This document shows, one piece after another, positions 51,097 to 63,816 of a stretch of DNA of 64,000 bases. Below the pieces are notes generated by a model. It ran no database searches, was not told the DNA's origin, and was given only the letters and a program-made list of their open reading frames with translations. A program made the position numbers and the translations under genes. This DNA comes from Deltaproteobacteria bacterium (GTDB taxonomy: Bacteria > Bdellovibrionota_B > Oligoflexia > Oligoflexales > Bog-1112): contig JACPKR010000053.1 of the NCBI GenBank assembly GCA_016186945.1, positions 89,518 through 153,517 on the forward strand, written 5' to 3'. The number at the start of each line of letters is the position of its first letter. Position 1 is the stretch's first letter.

Positions 51097-52470
51097 CCCT
51101 AAAACCTCTCTCAACTCTTCCTCGGTATACCGTAGAGCATAGGTTTCCGACTGCCGAATGGCCCAAAGCCCGGGCGGCATCCCTTTCTTCTTACTGAGGA
51201 AACGTCGCTGGGTGACATAGACCTCCCCACCTTCGTCTTTCCTGAGTTTGGAAAAATGAAGAGCCAGCATGGCAGCGTCGCGTTTGGTTTGTGACGAAAG
51301 CTTGTCCAGCGTCTTGCCACGGACAATCACGTGTGACCCTGTGGTGCCGATGGCGTGCAACCAGAAATCGTCCGAGCGAGCAGATTTAGTCAGCTCATCG
51401 TTCTCCCGGGGGCCTTTGCCTACCAGAATATCAACGCCCTCTGAACTTTTGTAAACTCGGTAGGGAAGACTCTCGCCTCCCCTTTGAAGGGGAGATTCTG
51501 GTTTGTCGACAGCTAGGCGGAAGCGTCGAAGGATAGCGATGGTTTCATTTTCAGGAAGGTCTGCTGTTGCCAATCGTGCAAGTTCTTCTTCCAGTGTCTC
51601 CAGTTCTGCTTCCGTGCGGGCTATCTGTTTCCCCATTAGATCACGGGATCTTCTTTCTTTTCTAATTTTACTAAAGTAGACATCTAAGTTTTTACCAAGT
51701 GAAACTTTGGGGTCGAGCGGGATGCTCATGTCTTTGTCGCCTGTTTCTTCCTTGCTGAGATCCAAAGTACTGCTTTGCGGAGCAACCTTGTACGCAAAGG
51801 TCTGGAGAAGTCTGGCCTTGGTTTCTAATTGTTCAAAGTCGTCATCGGATAGGAACGAAGCTTTCTGATTATTGAGGGAGGCCCGTACTGTTTTCAACCG
51901 TCGCGCAAGACGTTTCCGTGCTTCCCGCTGAAACGACGAAAGCAGGGCCGGGTGTTTTTGAGGGGAACCGTGAGCTTCCCCCTCGTACTTGGCTTGCATC
52001 TCTTTTAGCAGAGTAAGAAGCAAGTTCTCGGTTTCATGTTGAGAAGGGATTAAGGTCTGGCTTTCCTTCCTTTTCGTAAAGATGCCTTTTACCCCCATGC
52101 GTACGAGAGACTGTCGGCTTTCGTTCTCAAGACTGATTGACACCGCGCCTTCCTGATGGATGTGGAGGAGAAACGGTGAAGAACTTATAATCGGGATCCA
52201 CAGGTTCTTCTGCTCCCTGTCGACAAGAATTTCTTCGACCACTCCCGAGGGTATATACTTACGGACAAGGGAGGCAAAGGCACCGGACGCTTCCCAAGTC
52301 AGACCTGACTTTTCCACCATGAAGCGGATATAGTGCGCGCCCTCTTTCTGACACGAAAGTTTCAGGAAAAACTTGGGGGGCAAGTCCCCTCTGGCGGCAC
52401 CGAGGGGAGATACCTGCCACAGAATTGCTTCATTCTTGTATTGCCAGCACTTGCCTAAACGAAGTTTCAC
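51088..52470 (-). CDS. NFACT-domain protein (RqcH/Fibronectin-binding family)
   Basis: A 460-residue cytoplasmic protein of the NFACT family, whose RqcH members act in ribosome rescue. Visible are an N-terminal domain (residues 1-180), two coiled-coil segments (about 180-225 and 285-325), and the C-terminal NFACT-R/DUF814 block LPYRVYKSSEGVDILVGKGPRENDELTKSARSDDFWLHAIGTTGSHVIV followed by AAMLALHFSKLR. It is shorter than RqcH (about 570 residues), mainly in the N-terminal part. The C-terminus ends in a family 1 repeat that provides the stop. It follows mtgA on the same strand, 5 bases away. Confidence 0.8.
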   Translation of the reverse strand: MKLRLGKCWQYKNEAILWQVSPLGAARGDLPPKFFLKLSCQKEGAHYIRFMVEKSGLTWEASGAFASLVRKYIPSGVVEEILVDREQKNLWIPIISSSPFLLHIHQEGAVSISLENESRQSLVRMGVKGIFTKRKESQTLIPSQHETENLLLTLLKEMQAKYEGEAHGSPQKHPALLSSFQREARKRLARRLKTVRASLNNQKASFLSDDDFEQLETKARLLQTFAYKVAPQSSTLDLSKEETGDKDMSIPLDPKVSLGKNLDVYFSKIRKERRSRDLMGKQIARTEAELETLEEELARLATADLPENETIAILRRFRLAVDKPESPLQRGGESLPYRVYKSSEGVDILVGKGPRENDELTKSARSDDFWLHAIGTTGSHVIVRGKTLDKLSSQTKRDAAMLALHFSKLRKDEGGEVYVTQRRFLSKKKGMPPGLWAIRQSETYALRYTEEELREVLGNA

Positions 52471-52475
52471 GAGAA

Positions 52476-53234
52476 CTACTCCTGAGCTTGAATCGGCGCT
52501 CCGAAGTTACCTGTTCCCATCGCCTCTTCCCACTGTTTTTTTGAAATGAGAGCTGCTTCTTGAAGTTCATTTGCCAGTTCGGCAAAACGCTTCTGTCCCC
52601 AAGCGGTGAGCTGTTTCCGATCGAGGTTGCGGGAGCGTTTGTTGGGGCTAGGTAAAACAAGAGCAAGCAGGATCCCCTGACTTACTGTGAGTATATCCGG
52701 CTCACTTGCAAAGTAGATACGGCTAGCGTCACGAATGCCGTAGACTCCCTTTCCGAGAGGGATCAGGTTGACATACCATTCCATGATTTCTTGCTTGCTC
52801 AGGAGACACTCAAGGAGCAAGGCTCCCATGACTTCCCTCGTTTTTCTCAAGAGCGTCTTTTCCGGATCGAGAAAAACCAAACGAACAAGCTGCTGGGTGA
52901 TGGTTGAAGCTCCCCTTGCATACCGACCTCTCGCCCAATTGACTTTCACACTATTTTTGATTGCTAGCAGGTCGATCCCCCAATGCGTATAAAAGCGAGC
53001 GTCCTCAGAAACCATGATTGCGGCGAGAGCAAATCGGGAGACCCTTCGCAACGGGGTCCAACCCTTTTCCTTGGGCCCGACCGTCACACTGACTTTTCCC
53101 TTGTCGCGCTCAAAGCGTTCGTAAGTGACGGTTCCTCTCTTGAGCAGATAAACGGGGGGAATAAACCAGACAAGAAACCCCAGCAAGGCTATGACAAGTG
53201 AAAATAGAAAAACCTTAGTTACTCTGGGTTTCAT
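52476..53234 (-). CDS. mtgA: Monofunctional peptidoglycan glycosyltransferase
   Basis: Polymerises lipid II into glycan strands. ATG 53234 lies downstream of the symporter stop (the frame is open to 53318) and starts a basic N-terminus with one membrane segment (about 7-28). GT51 motifs are intact: MVSEDARFYTHWGID (catalytic Glu), GASTITQQLVR and KQEIMEWYVNLIPLGKGVYGI. 252 residues, the normal MtgA size, with no transpeptidase domain. It lies 8 bases after the sodium symporter stop and 5 bases before the NFACT gene, so the three may be co-transcribed. Confidence 0.9.
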   Translation of the reverse strand: MKPRVTKVFLFSLVIALLGFLVWFIPPVYLLKRGTVTYERFERDKGKVSVTVGPKEKGWTPLRRVSRFALAAIMVSEDARFYTHWGIDLLAIKNSVKVNWARGRYARGASTITQQLVRLVFLDPEKTLLRKTREVMGALLLECLLSKQEIMEWYVNLIPLGKGVYGIRDASRIYFASEPDILTVSQGILLALVLPSPNKRSRNLDRKQLTAWGQKRFAELANELQEAALISKKQWEEAMGTGNFGAPIQAQE

Positions 53235-53242
53235 CTCAGCCT

Positions 53243-54589
53243 TCACAAGCCAAAAAGTCCAAGCAGGATGACAACGATGAGAACAGGTGCGAGGTAGCGA
53301 ATGTGAAATCCCCACCACCGTCCGATTTTCCCAAATCCTGGGCTCCCATTCACCAGTTCTCTAACAGCAGGAAGCGTCCCCCAAACCCACCCTACAAAGA
53401 TGGTGAGCAGAAGGCCCCCCAAAACCATTGCCAATCCACCCCACACAAAATCAAAGACCTCGTAAAGCCCGGTTTTACCAAGAAATTGAAAATCAGAAAG
53501 TGCTGCCACCGCTCCATGGGAAAGAGAGATGGGAAGAGAAAGACAAAGGGCGCCCAGGCTAACCCACGTGATCGCACGCGAACGCGAGACCCCATGGTTT
53601 TCCTGCAAGTAGGTCACCGGCATCTCAAAGAGTGCTATGGTTGTGGTCAAAGCCGCAAACCCGAGCAAAAGGAAGAAACCAACTCCAAACAGCCAACCAC
53701 CAGGCATCCTGGCAAACAGCTCCGGCATTATGTTGAACATCATGCCCATTCCCTGCCGCTCCGGGCTGTGTCCAAAGGAAAACAAGGTAGGAAAAATCAT
53801 GAACCCAGCTAGAACGGCAACCGTTGTATCAAAAAAGGCGATCGCTAACGCCGATGTGACAAGGCTGTCTGTTCTGGAAACAAAACTCGCGAATGTGATG
53901 AGAACCGCTTCTCCAATGGACAAGGAAAAAAACGTCTGACTAAGAGCGTCGAGGAGCATGCGCCCACTGACCTTCGACCAGTCTGGGGAAAGGTAATAAC
54001 GAATACCGAGATCGGAGTTTGGGAGAAAAAGCGCCCTTACTACAAGAAAACACAGCAAAAGAAAAAGCGTTGGCATGAGTATTTTGCTACTCTTTTCAAT
54101 TCCCTTCTGTAACCCTTTACGCAGGATGAGGACATTGAAAGCAAGAAAAATTGCAGTACTTAACATGACAGCCCACGGGTTTGCCGTAAGCGCCGATAAC
54201 GGAGCCTGACACTTTATGGACATCAACATCACATAAGCCAAGGTCCAGCCCGCAGGCACAAGGTAATAGCAGAGAATGAAAAAAGCAGTTAGTACCCCCA
54301 GAAGGCCCACTCCTTGCCAAATCTTCCTGGACGGGCAGAGCGCCTTGATAGCTGCTACCGGATTGGCCTGCCCAGCCCTACCGACCGCAAATTCCACAAG
54401 GATGAGGGGGATCCCCAGGAGAAGGACACAAAAGATATAGACAAAGACAAAGGTCGCCCCCCCGTGTTCCGTTGTCAGGTATGGGAAGCGAAGAATGTTT
54501 CCTAACCCAACGGCAGCACCAGAGGCTGCCAATATAAAACCGAGGCGCGATCCCCATTGTTCGCGTTGTTTAGACTTTTCCATGTGCAT
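53243..54589 (-). CDS. Sodium:neurotransmitter symporter (NSS/SNF) family transporter
   Basis: A sodium-coupled amino-acid transporter of 448 residues with about 11-12 membrane segments. The N-terminus WGSRLGFILAASGAAVGLGNILRFPYL is the canonical TM1 with the unwound GLGN site, and LVEFAVGRAGQANPV is TM2. ATG 54589 or 54583 (no ribosome binding site either way) directly abut a family 2 repeat. Substrate is unknown; bacterial relatives carry tyrosine, tryptophan or leucine. The following mtgA start is 8 bases downstream. Confidence 0.88.
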   Translation of the reverse strand: MHMEKSKQREQWGSRLGFILAASGAAVGLGNILRFPYLTTEHGGATFVFVYIFCVLLLGIPLILVEFAVGRAGQANPVAAIKALCPSRKIWQGVGLLGVLTAFFILCYYLVPAGWTLAYVMLMSIKCQAPLSALTANPWAVMLSTAIFLAFNVLILRKGLQKGIEKSSKILMPTLFLLLCFLVVRALFLPNSDLGIRYYLSPDWSKVSGRMLLDALSQTFFSLSIGEAVLITFASFVSRTDSLVTSALAIAFFDTTVAVLAGFMIFPTLFSFGHSPERQGMGMMFNIMPELFARMPGGWLFGVGFFLLLGFAALTTTIALFEMPVTYLQENHGVSRSRAITWVSLGALCLSLPISLSHGAVAALSDFQFLGKTGLYEVFDFVWGGLAMVLGGLLLTIFVGWVWGTLPAVRELVNGSPGFGKIGRWWGFHIRYLAPVLIVVILLGLFGL

Positions 54590-54813
54590 CTATAGTATTC
54601 AAGATAATCAATTTTGGGAAAAACTTTTACGGGTCTGTCATCCCGCGGCTTGACCGCGGGATCTAACCGCAGCCTCTCCCTCGAAAAAGTTGGATCCCGC
54701 GGTCGAGCCGCGGGATGACACGGGATGACACGGGATGACACGGGATGACACTGGAGGGGAACTTTTTTTCAAAAAAGGTCCTCTCCACAAATTCTTTTTC
54801 TCAAATACTATAC
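54590..54813. repeat. Family 2 palindromic repeat, copy f, with nested insertion
   Basis: Both ends of the family 2 element are present (CTATAGTATTCAAGATAA at 54590, AAATACTATA at 54812), but about 120 bp in the middle have been replaced by a different sequence (54629-54750), so the copy is interrupted. The left end is directly upstream of the symporter start codon and the right end 8 bases downstream of pepN. Confidence 0.85.
54629..54750. repeat. GC-rich palindrome with 10-bp tandem repeat inside a family 2 element
   Basis: TGTCATCCCGCGGCTTGACC and later its inverted partner (CCGCGGTCGAGCCGCGGGAT) form a long GC-rich hairpin. Four copies of CGGGATGACA follow in tandem (54711-54750). The palindrome resembles a dispersed repeat class I know from alphaproteobacteria such as Rickettsiales, but the match is from memory only. 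Confidence 0.8.
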
Positions 54814-54819
54814 GTACTC

Positions 54820-57450
54820 CTAAGCTAGGATTTTTGTCACCAATTCGTAAACATCCTTCGACAAGCCTTCATGTGTCTGAATTTTCGCCAGTTCCGCTCG
54901 CATCAAGTCTTGACGCTCCTTACTAAAACGACGCCACTGTGCAAAAGCCCTTACCAAACCCGCAGCCATCAGGTGATTGTAAGAGTCTATGCTGATCACC
55001 TGCTCACGACAGTAACGATAAGCCTTCCCACTCGCGTCGTGAAAGCGCAGCTGGTTTCCCTTACAAAAAGCCGACACAAGGGAACGTAGACGGTTGGGAT
55101 TTTTTGCATCGAACGCTTTATGATTGTGAAGTCGACATACCTTGTCAAAGGTGTCGGCAAAATGAGAATGAGCCTGGACACTGAACCAGCTGTCGATGAC
55201 AGTAGGATCAGCATTCCATTTATTGTAGAAATGTTCCAGCGCCTTTTCCCGCTCTGGGGTTTCCCAGTTGGCTAATTCCCTCAGAGCTGCGTATGTTTCC
55301 GTCATGTTTTTCGCTTTGTGGAACTGATCGACAACTATGGCGAGCGATTCCTTATTTTTCAAGCATGAAAGGTAATGAAGGCATACGTTTTTCAACTGCC
55401 TTTTCCCAATCGACAGGTTGTCAAGTGCCCCTGGGTCGCTAGATTTATTCCGCTCGTAAAGCTTCGAAAAATGCTCCTTATAAGATTTTGCAAACTCTCC
55501 ATGTAAAGCCATTCTTGCTTGGTGCAAAGCTTCCGGGTCAATGACTTCCATCTGCTGGGCGACAAGATCAAAAGAGGGGATGCTGAGAACATACGCCTTG
55601 AATGCAGGATCCGATGTTTCCTTTTTCAGAAGACTTCCAAAAGCTTCGAGCAGAGGAGTGGAAACCTGAGGCGTTCTGCCTTCGCGAATCAAACCCACCA
55701 AGCGGAGAATTTCGTTGGTATACAGTTTTTGACTGATGTCCCACGCTAGAACTTCATCTTTCTCATACTTCATGAGGAAGACAAGATCCTTATCGCTCTG
55801 CGCCCAAAGTAACCTGACTGGCGCTGAACTTTTGCGAAAGAGCGAAGCATGTGGCCTGTCCTTCACTTTGGTGAAGGTAAAAGACTCCTTCTCTTCCCTG
55901 AATTCAAGAACAGCCTCTGTTCCCAAACTCTGACCATTGACATGCAATGGCAGTGCGTCTCCCGAAGGGCTGTAAAGCCCCATGAGGATAGGAATGTGAA
56001 GGGGCTTCTTTTTTCCCTGCCCCTTGCTTTCAGGGACAGCCTGCGCCAAATTCAGTTTGTAAGTCTGGGAAGAGGCATCATACTCTTCTTCCACAGTGAC
56101 ATGGGGAGCGCCTGCCTGTGTGTACCATAGCATGAACTGCGTCAAGTCCCTTTCCGACGCATCGGCCATTGCTTGTACAAAGTCTTCCTGGGTTACAGCC
56201 TGTCCGTCGTGACGTTTGAAGTATAGGTCCATGCCTTTGCGGAAAGTCTCCTTGCCGATGAGCAATTCCAAGATCCGCACAAGTTCCGCACCCTTTTCAT
56301 AGATCGTAGTCGTATAGAAATTGTTGATTTCCATAAATTGATCGGGTCTGGGCGCGTGAGCGATCGGGCCATCGTCTTCTGGAAATTGGTACTGACGTAA
56401 ACGTTTCAACTGCTCAATGCGATGAACAGCAGAAGAGCCAATGTCCTCCGAAAAACGATGATCACGGAAAACCGTGAGTCCTTCTTTCAAACACAACTGA
56501 AACCAATCACGACAGGTGACGCGGTTTCCCGTCCAGTTGTGAAAATATTCATGTCCTATCACCGAGGCAATGTACTGAAATTCCGAGTCGGTCGTGCTTT
56601 CAGGCGAAGCAAAAACCAAAGAAGAGTTAAAAATGTTTAGCCCCTTGTTCTCCATAGCGCCCATATTGAAGTCCCGAACCGCTACAATCTTGTAGTGATC
56701 CAGATCGCATTCCAACCCGTACGTCTTTTCATCCCAAGCCATGGCCCATTTCAGGCATTCCATCGCCCACTTGCATTTTGCAAGATTCTGGGAATCCGTA
56801 TAGATGGCAAGCTCAACTTTTTTTCCCGAACATGTGGTGAAAGAATCCTCGAGCACGGAAAGCTTTCCTGCAACAAGTGCAAACAAATAGGAAGGTTTCG
56901 GGAATGGATCGTCCCATGTCACCCAATGCCTGTTTCCTGGCAGGCTCCCTTTATCGTGGAAATTGCCATTCGACAACAGAAGCGGGTAGGCTTGATCCGC
57001 CTGGATCTTGACTTTGAAGGTGGCCATGTTGTCCGGCCGATCATAAAAGTAAGTGATGCGTCGGAATCCTTCGGGTTCGCACTGTGTGCAAAAAATCCCC
57101 TGAGAAACATACAAGCCCTCAAGATTTGTGTTGAGCTGGGGGCGAATACGGTTCTTTACCGTCAGTTCAAAAGGAGAGGAAGGGGGCTGCGGAATGGTCA
57201 GAAATTCATCGTCAACTCGGTAAGAATCGGGCCCCAGCTTAACTCCGTTAAGACTCAAACCCTGAAGTTCCAGGTCACGCCCGTGCAAGACCAGAGGCTC
57301 TTGAGCACCATCGGGGCGAGCGTTGACCTTCATGGTCGCGACAACGTCCGTATAGTCAGGAAACAAATCGAAAACGAGATCCACATGAGAAATTCGGTAG
57401 GGAGTCGGGCGATAGTCTTTCAGATACTTGATTTTGTGAACGGTTTTCAC
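54820..57450 (-). CDS. pepN: Aminopeptidase N (M1 family)
   Basis: Removes N-terminal amino acids from peptides. GTG 57450 is 5 bases behind GGGAGGA; the frame is open to 57516 only because it reads into a family 1 repeat fragment. The 876-residue length fits the E. coli PepN group. Exopeptidase motif VRDFNMGAMENKGLNIFN (GAMEN) and zinc site VIGHEYFHNWTGNRVTCRDWFQLCLKEGLTVFRD (HExxH-x18-E) are intact. The C-terminal helical domain carries KRQLKNVCLHYL and similar blocks. A family 2 repeat lies 7 bases downstream. Confidence 0.94.
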   Translation of the reverse strand: MKTVHKIKYLKDYRPTPYRISHVDLVFDLFPDYTDVVATMKVNARPDGAQEPLVLHGRDLELQGLSLNGVKLGPDSYRVDDEFLTIPQPPSSPFELTVKNRIRPQLNTNLEGLYVSQGIFCTQCEPEGFRRITYFYDRPDNMATFKVKIQADQAYPLLLSNGNFHDKGSLPGNRHWVTWDDPFPKPSYLFALVAGKLSVLEDSFTTCSGKKVELAIYTDSQNLAKCKWAMECLKWAMAWDEKTYGLECDLDHYKIVAVRDFNMGAMENKGLNIFNSSLVFASPESTTDSEFQYIASVIGHEYFHNWTGNRVTCRDWFQLCLKEGLTVFRDHRFSEDIGSSAVHRIEQLKRLRQYQFPEDDGPIAHAPRPDQFMEINNFYTTTIYEKGAELVRILELLIGKETFRKGMDLYFKRHDGQAVTQEDFVQAMADASERDLTQFMLWYTQAGAPHVTVEEEYDASSQTYKLNLAQAVPESKGQGKKKPLHIPILMGLYSPSGDALPLHVNGQSLGTEAVLEFREEKESFTFTKVKDRPHASLFRKSSAPVRLLWAQSDKDLVFLMKYEKDEVLAWDISQKLYTNEILRLVGLIREGRTPQVSTPLLEAFGSLLKKETSDPAFKAYVLSIPSFDLVAQQMEVIDPEALHQARMALHGEFAKSYKEHFSKLYERNKSSDPGALDNLSIGKRQLKNVCLHYLSCLKNKESLAIVVDQFHKAKNMTETYAALRELANWETPEREKALEHFYNKWNADPTVIDSWFSVQAHSHFADTFDKVCRLHNHKAFDAKNPNRLRSLVSAFCKGNQLRFHDASGKAYRYCREQVISIDSYNHLMAAGLVRAFAQWRRFSKERQDLMRAELAKIQTHEGLSKDVYELVTKILA

Positions 57451-57469
57451 TAAATTCCTCCCGTGCTTA

Positions 57470-57531
57470 GGAAACTGCGCAGCTGGTTCCTCCAACAAAT
57501 CCCTTGGGGGCCACAAGCGGGTTACGTATTA
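57470..57531. repeat. Family 1 MITE-like repeat, copy G (partial)
   Basis: About 62 bp: GGAAACTGCGCAGCTGGTTC to TTGGGGG, then CACAAGCGGGTTACGTATTA as a diverged right end. The C-rich block and the left end are missing. It lies 19 bases upstream of the pepN start, so it may carry part of its promoter. Confidence 0.8.
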
Positions 57532-57624
57532 CATCAAATGCCGACAAAGGTATTGAGATAAAACTCCAATAATGGTATCGCTTAAAAACCAAGTAAAGTT
57601 AATATTTTAGTAACTTAGAAATTA

Positions 57625-57906
57625 ATGCCAAAAGTTTACATCACAACAGATGATAAAACGATCGAAATGGGAGATGGCCAAGCTCTCATTGACATGTGCG
57701 AAGAGCACGATACCTCGATCTTGTTTGGTTGTCGCGACGGTGCTTGTGGCGCTTGCATGATTAAAATCCGCAAAGGAGCTGAAAATATCAGTAAAATGGA
57801 AGATAGTGAAAGGGACTTTTTGGAAACCATGGCGGCGGAAGAGAACGAGCGCCTCGGTTGCCAGTGCAAAGTCTTCGGCGATATAGAGATAGAAGTGTCC
57901 GAATAG
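57625..57906 (+). CDS. Plant-type [2Fe-2S] ferredoxin
   Basis: A 93-residue electron carrier. The cluster loop FGCRDGACGACMIKI gives C-x4-C-x2-C and GCQCKVFG provides the fourth Cys, the plant-type ferredoxin pattern. It has no signal peptide. It is followed 3 bases later by nth, so the two are probably co-transcribed. A partner reductase is not in the window; the dienoyl-CoA reductase downstream carries its own cluster and need not be one. Confidence 0.88.
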   Translation: MPKVYITTDDKTIEMGDGQALIDMCEEHDTSILFGCRDGACGACMIKIRKGAENISKMEDSERDFLETMAAEENERLGCQCKVFGDIEIEVSE

Positions 57907-57909
57907 AAA

Positions 57910-58591
57910 ATGGCCGAACTTCGTTACCGCCCTACCCCCCGCCGTCAGAGCCAGAAAAAGCGGGACCTCTCCCTTCAGATGATTCTTCAGCGCTTCGCCA
58001 AGCACAATCCGAAACCACATTGCGAGCTGTACTATAAGACGCCCTATCAATTGCTAGTTTCTGTCGTCCTCTCCGCTCAAACTACGGACAAGATGGTCAA
58101 CCGCTGCATGAAGCCACTCTATGACGAAGGTTTCAGCACCGAAACCGTTCTGCAATGGGGAGAACTTGGGCTGCTCAAACACATCCGATCCATCGGCCTT
58201 GCCAACAGCAAAGCGCGCTACATCTACAAACTGACAAACATCTTGGTGGATACATTCCAGGGTCAGGTCCCGCATGATCGGTCCGCCTTGGAGACTCTGC
58301 CCGGCGTGGGAAGAAAAACTGCCAGCGTTGTGCTAGGCGAACTTTTCGAGCAGCCAACGCTTGCCGTCGACACCCATGTGTTTCGCGTCTCCCGCCGCTT
58401 GGGATGGCACAAGGAGAAAACACCCACGGCAGCAGAGAAAGCACTCCTCCCGATCCTGCCCGAATCGTATCTGCCTCGTGCCCATCATTGGCTAGTTCTG
58501 CACGGGAGGTACATCTGCAAAGCACAAAAGCCAAAGTGCAGAGAGTGCTTCCTCAACGACCTGTGCCCCAGCGTTGACCCAAAACCTATTC

Positions 58592-58605
<14 letters not shown>
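57910..58605 (+). CDS. nth: Endonuclease III (DNA glycosylase/AP lyase)
   Basis: Excises oxidised pyrimidines. The 231-residue protein has the helix-hairpin-helix LPGVGRKTASVVLG with the catalytic Lys, the VDTHVFRVSRRLG block with the catalytic Asp, and a C-terminal iron-sulfur loop CKAQKPKCRECFLNDLC. The N-terminal ~20 residues are basic and extend past the usual start. The 3' end overlaps the convergent htpG by 14 bases. Confidence 0.95.
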
Positions 58606-62528
<3,923 letters not shown>

Positions 62529-62540
62529 CCCGCTTGTGGG

Positions 62541-62681
62541 TAATGCGTAAGCCACTTGGGGCAAGGAGGTGGTTTGGAGGAAACTGCGCAGATGGTTCCT
62601 CCAAGAAATCCGGGGGAGGCGACGCTTCACTCGCCCCCCCAAACCCCCCTCTCCCTATTTGCCCCAAGTGGCTTACGCATT
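62541..62681. repeat. Family 1 MITE-like repeat, copy H (full)
   Basis: A 141-bp copy with both ends (TAATGCGTAAGCC ... GGCTTACGCATT) and the full C-rich block. One mismatch is notable: GCGCAGATGG where other copies have GCGCAGCTGG. It lies between fadH and the Phd/VapC promoter. Confidence 0.92.
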
Positions 62682-62702
62682 GCCGTGATTTAACTATCTA
62701 TT

Positions 62703-62731
62703 TTGACTAGCCAGAAAAAATAGCCTAAAAT
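62703..62731 (+). promoter_or_regulatory. Sigma-70-type promoter of the Phd/VapC pair
   Basis: TTGACT at 62703-62708, a 17-base spacer and TAAAAT at 62726-62731, 30 bases before the antitoxin start. Confidence 0.65.
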
Positions 62732-62761
62732 AGAAGAAGGTAAATTCATGGGGTAAAAAAA

Positions 62762-62980
62762 ATGAAAACAATCGCTGCATCCAAATTCAAGGAACAATGC
62801 TTGTCTCTGCTGGAAACGATTAATGAAGAAGGCTTAATCATTACCAAGCACGGGAAACCATTAGCGAAATTGATCCCCATCACGACGGATTCCAAGTCCT
62901 TGATAGGAAAGTTAAAGGGCAAGATTAAAATAAAAGGAAATATCTTGTCTACGGAGGAAAAGTGGAATGCTGAATCTTGA
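62762..62980 (+). CDS. Phd/YefM family antitoxin
   Basis: A 72-residue antitoxin. The N-terminal domain reads IAASKFKEQCLSLLETINEEGLIITKHGKPLAKLIPI, the Phd/YefM DNA-binding fold. The C-terminal 25 residues (LKGKIKIKGNILSTEEKW) would bind the toxin. It overlaps the PIN gene by 14 bases, the usual arrangement of this pair. Confidence 0.9.
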   Translation: MKTIAASKFKEQCLSLLETINEEGLIITKHGKPLAKLIPITTDSKSLIGKLKGKIKIKGNILSTEEKWNAES

Positions 62981-63329
62981 TACGCATATACTTATACATG
63001 CCTTGAATGACACCTTAACTCCGCGCGAAAAACGAGTTTTATCCAAAGAAAGCTGGAGCATTTCTGCAATCGTCCTATGGGAAATTTATAAATTGCATCA
63101 ATTAAAAAGAATCGTGTTGGATATTCATAATTCGGAATTTGTTTTACTCTTGTCGCGAATTCATATCTGGGAATTAAATTTCCAGGTCTTCAAATCGCTT
63201 AGCAAGCTTGATTTCAAGAACGACCCCGCGGATGAAATCATTGCAGCAACAAGCATCGCCTATAACTGCCCATTGGTGACGCGCGATAAGCACATATTGC
63301 GCTCTAAAGTGACTCCCTTCTTTAGGTGA
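62967..63329 (+). CDS. PIN-domain toxin (VapC-like ribonuclease)
   Basis: A 120-residue PIN RNase. The acidic residues are all in place: Asp5 in NLDTHILIHAL, Glu in VLWEIYKL, and Asp residues in PADEIIAATSIAYNCPLVTRDKHI. Length is normal, unlike the truncated PIN gene at 21803. The toxin start lies within the antitoxin gene, consistent with coupled translation. Confidence 0.9.
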   Translation: MLNLDTHILIHALNDTLTPREKRVLSKESWSISAIVLWEIYKLHQLKRIVLDIHNSEFVLLLSRIHIWELNFQVFKSLSKLDFKNDPADEIIAATSIAYNCPLVTRDKHILRSKVTPFFR

Positions 63330-63348
63330 ACCGCCTTGGGTGCTGCCA

Positions 63349-63690
63349 TCAGGGAGTGGCGGCAGCCGAAGCAGGTTGAAGGAAAAAACGCAAGGCTCGT
63401 TGCATGAAATTGTACGCCTGGAGGTGATTCATCGGCGTTTCTGATGCGGCCCAGAAGCGCTTCTGTTCTACGGCAAAGCACTCGTCGAGTGTTGAGTCCG
63501 CAACGAGGGAAAGCCCTTCGTTGCTTGCCTCTTGCGCGGCTTGCGAAATCACAACGCCAGCGGTCGCAACCGCAGCAAAAGCTGCAAAGCTGCCCAAGAT
63601 ATTCTTGCCGGAAGATTCGTGGGGCACACCTTTGCGTGCCTCTGCTGCGATGTTGTACTCCTTGACATACATCTCGGCCCGCTCTTTCAC
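63349..63690 (-). pseudogene. C-terminal remnant of a protein related to the large CE-protease lipoprotein
   Basis: From a GTG at 63690 there are 113 codons. The frame stays open upstream past it (KRPIVNPGSV), so the N-terminus is missing. It has one membrane segment (about 30-50 of the 113), then DECFAVEQKRFW and HLQAYNFMQRAL. The tail of the CE-protease lipoprotein has KRPI, a membrane segment, SQA, then TCFEFNKKKLW and HEAYVLGFAL in the same order and nearly the same spacing. This points to a second, 5'-truncated member of that family. An IS200-like element lies immediately upstream and probably caused the truncation. It could instead be a small independent protein. Confidence 0.6.
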
Positions 63691-63719
63691 CGATCCCGGG
63701 TTTACAATCGGTCGTTTTA

Positions 63720-63790
63720 CCGAAAGGCGGCGTAAAGCCCTTGGCTTTAGCCATGGGGATATAAGCCACCGATGCCCCGCGTGAGTTGGG
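63720..63790 (-). mobile_element. Right end of an IS200/IS605-type element
   Basis: On the minus strand the sequence CCATGGCTAAAGCCAAGGGC continues to TTTACG, giving a CTAAAGCC/GGCTTTA-like hairpin downstream of the transposase stop. Such stem-loops mark the ends of IS200/IS605 elements. The exact cleavage site cannot be set by eye. Confidence 0.5.
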
Positions 63791-63816
63791 CATCATTATT
63801 CGAGTTTTCGATGTTC

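Noticed and set aside
56695..57453. Long plus-strand ORF of 252 residues opposite pepN.
   Set aside because: Antisense to the conserved GAMEN/HExxH-containing pepN frame, without a ribosome binding site.
57451..57516. Upstream extension of pepN.
   Set aside because: It reads through a family 1 fragment; GTG 57450 has a strong ribosome binding site and the family N-terminus.
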